A stretch of 64,000 nt of DNA from Terfezia claveryi. Its lineage: Eukaryota; Ascomycota; Pezizomycetes; Pezizales; Pezizaceae. Positions 59,539 through 64,000 of this stretch are shown in pieces (positions within the stretch are counted from its first letter, which is position 1; every line of letters starts with the position of its first letter). The DNA lies in NCBI GenBank assembly GCA_015179025.1, contig WHUX01000006.1, positions 761,265-825,264 of the forward strand, given 5' to 3'. The translations under genes and the position numbers were made by a program. Below the pieces are notes generated by a model. It did not search any database and was not told the origin of the DNA. It saw nothing but the letters and a program-made list of their open reading frames with translations.

Positions 59539-59929
59539 TACCTCCCTCTTTAGATAAACACTTCCATCCTAGGAAATAAATAGGTTTCTGGATTTATGTA
59601 CATTAGTAGTTAACATTTAATCTATAATACTTATTGTTCCTATCCATATAGGTACTACTGCTACTTGCTCCTATATCATACCTGATATTATCATACTTCT
59701 CCTTAAAATCCTTATTAATAACCCTTTATACAAAGAAATATTTGAGCATCAATTGGGGTAAGTCCATCTCTTTTCCTTTGCCTTTATTAATTTTGACTGC
59801 ATTAGATGAAATAGGGGGAGTAAGGACTTTCTTTCTTTCATTATTAATCATATTTAAAGTCTCTTTTCTTGTCTTATTTTTTCCAAGCTTATGCTTACCA
59901 ACCTTCCTCTTTTTATAAGTTGCCTACTT

Positions 59930-61440
59930 ACTCCTATTCAATCAGAATTGCTTTTTCAATGACTCATCAATACCATCAGCATACACTTACTCAACATATT
60001 TATGAGGCCATCCCTTCCATTTCACCTTGTACTGCAACTTCCCTGTTCCAGGTTGTGACCTAAATTCCAACACTTTTTCTACCTCATACCTGTCTTCCGT
60101 AACTGGTCCTGGCTGTTCTAAAGTCCTGGAAGGGAACAGTTGTATTGGATTAAGGAAGAAGGGTTTTAGAAGTGAGGTGTAGAAGGAATTGTTGATATTG
60201 TTGAGGTCAGGAAAGTCAGTGAAGTCAAGTTTAGTATTTTGACTCTATAGTAAATATTTGGTAATGGTAAAGGGGCCTATCCATTTAAGGGATAGTTTGG
60301 AGGAGTGGTACCTAGCTGGTAGGTTTTTTGTTGATAGCATTACCTGATCATTAACTTGGTAATTAGGGGAGGCTCTTCTATATTTGTTGGCTTGCTGAAT
60401 TTGGTACTTTTTTGCCTTAGTAAGGTTTTCAGCAACCTGGTAAAATCTAGTTATAGGGTTTGAATAGATAGGTATAGGGTGAGGTAGAATAGGTGCAGAC
60501 AAATTAGGCTGGAATCCTAGCTTGGTAAAGAAGGGGGAAAGTCCTTTTGTAGTACTAACTCTTACATTTACCTTTATTTGAATAAAAGGTGTAGCTTGTA
60601 CCCAATTCATTTCCTGTTCCAGCTTCTTAGCTGCAAATATAGGAATAATTGTCCCATTCTTTCTTTCACTTATCCCATCAGTCTGGGGTTGATATATGGA
60701 AGATGCTTTATGCATAATTCCATTCTTTTCCATCCAATCTTAAAATGTAGTAGACATAAATAAGGGGTCTTAGTCAGAAACAATTTCATAAGGAAATCCC
60801 ACATTAGGCTTAATGAATCTTTCAAAGATATCAATAACTCCTAATGTGTCAACATTGTCTACAACAAGTAGTAAAAATGTAAAATCAGAATGCCTGTCAA
60901 TCATGACTAATAACTTATGAAATAACAACATATGAGGCTTGTCATCTTTGGAAGTCCTGTAACCAAGAGTGAATTTAGTACATAAAATCATAACAGGTTC
61001 CATACTAAGAAAATCCATAGCCATACTATCCCATGGCCTGGTAGGTACATTCAGAGGAGTAAGAAATCTAGAGGGTTTCTGTGTAGATCCCTTAGTGATT
61101 TGGCAGGTTTCACAACTCCTTACAAATTGTTCAACCTGTTTATAAAATTGCTGAAAGATGTACTTATTGGTAAGCTCATATGCTGTTTTTGCAAGGCCTC
61201 CATGTCCAGTAGTGACATGTGCTTGTTGGATAAGGGCTTCAGAGGCAGGGTTACCTTTAACTTGTAGTCCTTTAGAAATAACTATCCTTCAAGCAAAATT
61301 CTTCAGTAGGTACATGAATCCATCCTATACTTTTGCTGTTAGCACTTGTTCACTCTTTTTAACTCTTAAGTACAGTGGTCCAAACACTGTATCTTTTTTC
61401 ATCTCTTCCCTATAATACCATTCCAACTCATGATCTCTTA
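59930..61440 (-). pseudogene. Gypsy copy 2 integrase and chromodomain
   Basis: Same order as copy 1: HHCC (TTGHGGLAKTAYEL ... SCETCQITK), SMAMDFLSMEP-like start at about 61010 (Asp), EIVSD (60772), HPQ/QPQTDGISERKNG (Glu, 60670) and a degraded chromodomain (60000-60100). The YQIQQANKYRR at about 60390 retains Gln where copy 1 has a stop. Breaks: stops near 60770 and 60245, and a premature end of the chromodomain. Confidence 0.8.
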
Positions 61441-62825
61441 TCTACTCAGCAATTACCAAATCTGGTTCTATGCTCTTTTCACCATCATCTTGGACTCCTA
61501 GTGCCTTTTTTAGGTGGTCACTATTGTGGAAGAGCTTATTGAGGGCCTTTAGATTATTTTTTCTAGTATTACAGGAGCTGACAAAGTTTTTGTTCAAGTT
61601 ATGGTAACTAAGACAAGACTTGCATCTTAATATCTCTTTTCCTCCTGTGGTAGTGACTTTTGGGAGTCCTGGACATAGATGAGACCAGTAACCATCTTGG
61701 TTGCATATGCTGCATTTTCAGATAGTCTCTTTTAGTAGTGGATATAGTTTGTTGTCAAGGGGCATTTGTTGCTGAGGTGAGTGGTTTCCATGCAGTTGGT
61801 GCATTTGGGAGGAGGAAATTTAGTGTGTCTAGGACATTCCTCTTTAAAGTATTCAAATGTCTAACATTTGTTACAAAGATTAATACCAGGATCTTTGTTG
61901 TTGCATTATGTATATTTGTGGCCACTTTACTACATTGGAACAAAACTATTGTGACTGAGTTTTGTTGGAGGAAGATGGGAGGATTGGATCCTCAAGGGAG
62001 GTGTCAGGAAGGGTGCTGACAGAAGATACAGGTGAAGCTCCTAGAGGAGGAGAGGCTAAAGTGCACCTTCTTGTTGTCTGCCTCTCTCTTGCACTTAGGT
62101 GAGGCTGCTCTTCTCTTAAAGTCCCTTCAAGAGTGGGATTCCACTCCTGAAAGTTTCCCACAACCACAAACCCCTATAGCCCTTCTTAAGGACTGTTCTA
62201 TCTATTCTGTAGTCATGGGTCCCTGGCTCTTTCCAATTCCTCAGGTTCATCTGAATCAGAGGATCATCCACAAGGGTCCATTCCTGTAGGTCCTCTGCCT
62301 CAGAGGCAGCAATAGTAGAGGGAGAGGATGTACTAGGTCTTTTGTTAATTACTACTTCAAACTTGGGTTTTCTTGTAACTGACCTTTCTCTTTCCTCACT
62401 CTCCTGTTGTTGCTTGGGCCTGGGCCCTGGTAGTGGTGGCAGCAGTTTAGACTGCTGCTGGTCCTGCTAGAGCTGTCTGAGCCTGAAATTTCTTTGTAGT
62501 ATATTAGATTCATCAGGTTCAGGGTCATCCTCAACTGTGGCTTTGTACCTTTCAGCCTCAAAGATTGCATTTAGGCCTTCCTGTCATGCCAGGTAGGCTA
62601 GTGCCATCAACTCCTGCACAGGCCTTTGTGGGAGATTGGTGTGGTGATCTAGAGAGGAGGGAGTCTCCTTCTCTTTGATGGTGTTGGGAGATTGTCTCCC
62701 AAAGATGGTAGAGATACTAGTCTCCCAGTAGCTCCTTGATTCTGAGCTACTGAGGGGAAGGCATTGGTGGTGATGAAGAATATGGAGAGGAGTTTTCTTG
62801 AAAGTTTGTATTAGGACAGAGAGGT
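61441..62825 (-). pseudogene. Gypsy copy 2 CCHC array and linker
   Basis: Same module as copy 1 between RNase H and integrase. Knuckle pieces CNKC...FKEECPR, CTNCMETTHLSNKC and CSICNQDGYWSHLC retain Cys lost in copy 1, plus RCKSCLSYHNLNKN, a possible fifth. The linker carries Ser/Pro/Glu-rich stretches (ATVEDDPEPDESN; RPSTSSPSTIAASEAEDLQ). Frameshifts and stops abound. Confidence 0.7.
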
Positions 62826-64000
62826 GGTTGCTTACTACTAGATGTTGTAGTAAAGAAGCTGTATGGTGAGAAGACTATCCAGTAGAGGGATTCAGAGGAC
62901 TATATACTCCTCTGGACAGTACATCTACTATGTGGTTGTCCTTGCCTGAATGTATTCTAGGGTTAGGTAAACTGACTCATAGTCTCTTGCCACCTTTCTT
63001 TCATCTGACTTTCAGGGATACTATCCATAAATGTGACTAAGGGTTTGTGATCTGTTTGGATGATCACTTTGTGACCTGTAGTTCAGGCCTGAAATACCTC
63101 AGTGAGTCAACAATTGCTAATAATTCCTTATCAGTTGTTGTGTAATTATTTGTCTATCATTTAATTTCTAGAGTGAAATTCTGCTGCATATAATACATTC
63201 TCCATTTGGCCAATCATCTGAGATCCCTTATTACTGGCATCTGTAATTAAATAGATTGGAAGGCTAGTCATGATTAATTGGTTAAGCACTTATTGCTATT
63301 ATTAACTCTTTAATTTCTAATAACTCATTATACAAGGGAGTCCATATGTACTTCTTGTTGACCCTCAATTCTATAGTGGTTTAGCTACAGCTCCCAATTC
63401 TGGACAAAACCTTTCAAGTAATTAACCATCCCTAGAAACTTTTGTAATTTCTTTTTGAGTCAGGGATAGGGTAATTAGCTATTGAGTTATTTTCTCTGAT
63501 CCATTTCAACCTTGCTTGGTGATAATGAATCCTAGTACTTTTAGCCTTGGAGCAGAATTGGCATTTCTTTTTGTTAAGAAAAACTTTTCCCTGCCAGTAT
63601 TCTGCAGATCCCTCTCAATACTTCCTTATGTTCTTTTAGGGTATCTGTTCCAATCAGAATGTCATCTAAGTAAACTATAACTGTTTTTCCAATATAATCC
63701 CTCAATAACCAATTCATAGCCCTCATCATGGTTGCAGGTGCATTGTAGTCACCTTGCTGTATAACCAATAAGTCAAATTTTCCTAGGTAATTTATAAAGG
63801 TGCTATGTTTTACTGATTCATGTGTATGCCTAATATTGTGATACCCATCTGCCAGATCAGCTGCTAAGATATATTCCTTACTAGCTATCTAATCCAGTAT
63901 TGCTTTGATATTAGGCATAGGTGTTTTATCTTTTTGCACTAGCTTATTTCTAGGTATACAGTACAATAAGAATCTAGCTTGTTGGTGCCATTTTATCTAA
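62826..64000 (-). pseudogene. Gypsy copy 2 RNase H and RT, degraded and truncated
   Basis: Collinear with 39154-40330 of copy 1. The stretch 63574-63768 is open and includes QQGDYNAPATMMRAMNWLLR and VIVYLDDILIGTDTL with the YLDD box. 62900-63570 has many one-base deletions compared with copy 1. The upstream part continues outside the window. Confidence 0.8.

Larger units (their letters stand above)
58872..64000 (-). mobile_element. Gypsy copy 2 (same family as 25690-44921), truncated by the window end
   Basis: Starts with an LTR homologous to both LTRs of copy 1 and continues through chromodomain, integrase, CCHC array, linker, RNase H and RT on the minus strand. The other LTR lies beyond 64000. 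The junction RNase H-linker at 62817-62850 is continuous, proving the DNA transposon in copy 1 is an insertion. It has more indels than copy 1, especially 61900-63600. Confidence 0.88.

Overview
The window looks like a filamentous ascomycete (Pezizomycotina) chromosome segment. Host genes carry many short introns of about 46-76 bases with GT...AG ends and CTAAC-type branch sites. One gene is clearly the fungal HIR3/CABIN1 histone chaperone subunit. The right-hand 40 kb is a nested heap of LTR retrotransposons of the kind common in repeat-rich Pezizomycetes such as truffles. The class-level placement is an inference from style, not proof.

Left part (1-24,000): gene-bearing DNA with normal CpG content. 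In order: HIR3 (354-6778, +, sixteen exons); guanine deaminase (7994-9872, -); a basic, serine-rich protein of unknown function (10821-11468, -); an unrecognised spliced gene or remnant (12669-13182, -); a possible first exon (14814-14962, +); a 1,263-residue F-box protein (15752-19590, -); and an unrecognised 178-residue two-exon gene (21840-22431, +). They do not form a pathway. Gaps of 0.8-2.2 kb hold short dispersed repeats. From about 24 kb, scraps of retroelement gag and reverse transcriptase appear.

Right part (24,000-64,000): transposons inside transposons. A minus-strand, chromodomain-bearing Ty3/Gypsy element occupies 25690-44921, with 618-bp LTRs and a perfect 5-bp target duplication (CTAAT). 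It is split by a 9.5-kb DNA transposon (29632-39153) carrying a Plavaka-type transposase and apparent passenger genes, one resembling DUF6532. A second copy of the same Gypsy family starts at 58872, runs off the window, and keeps the uninterrupted junction at 62817-62850, so it serves as an empty-site control. Between them lie a Ty1/Copia element (46473-51965, target duplication ACAAT, initiator-tRNA-type primer site), a decayed plus-strand Gypsy (about 53000-55722), and a decayed minus-strand chromovirus with its 3' LTR (55723-58871).

The most unusual points are the Gypsy family's domain order, with a linker and CCHC zinc-knuckle array between RNase H and integrase; its near-total lack of CpG while long reading frames stay open; nonsense changes concentrated at glutamine codons; and the passenger genes inside the DNA transposon. 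Exon models were checked by hand for splice sites and reading phase. Family names rest on motif recognition, since no database search could be run.
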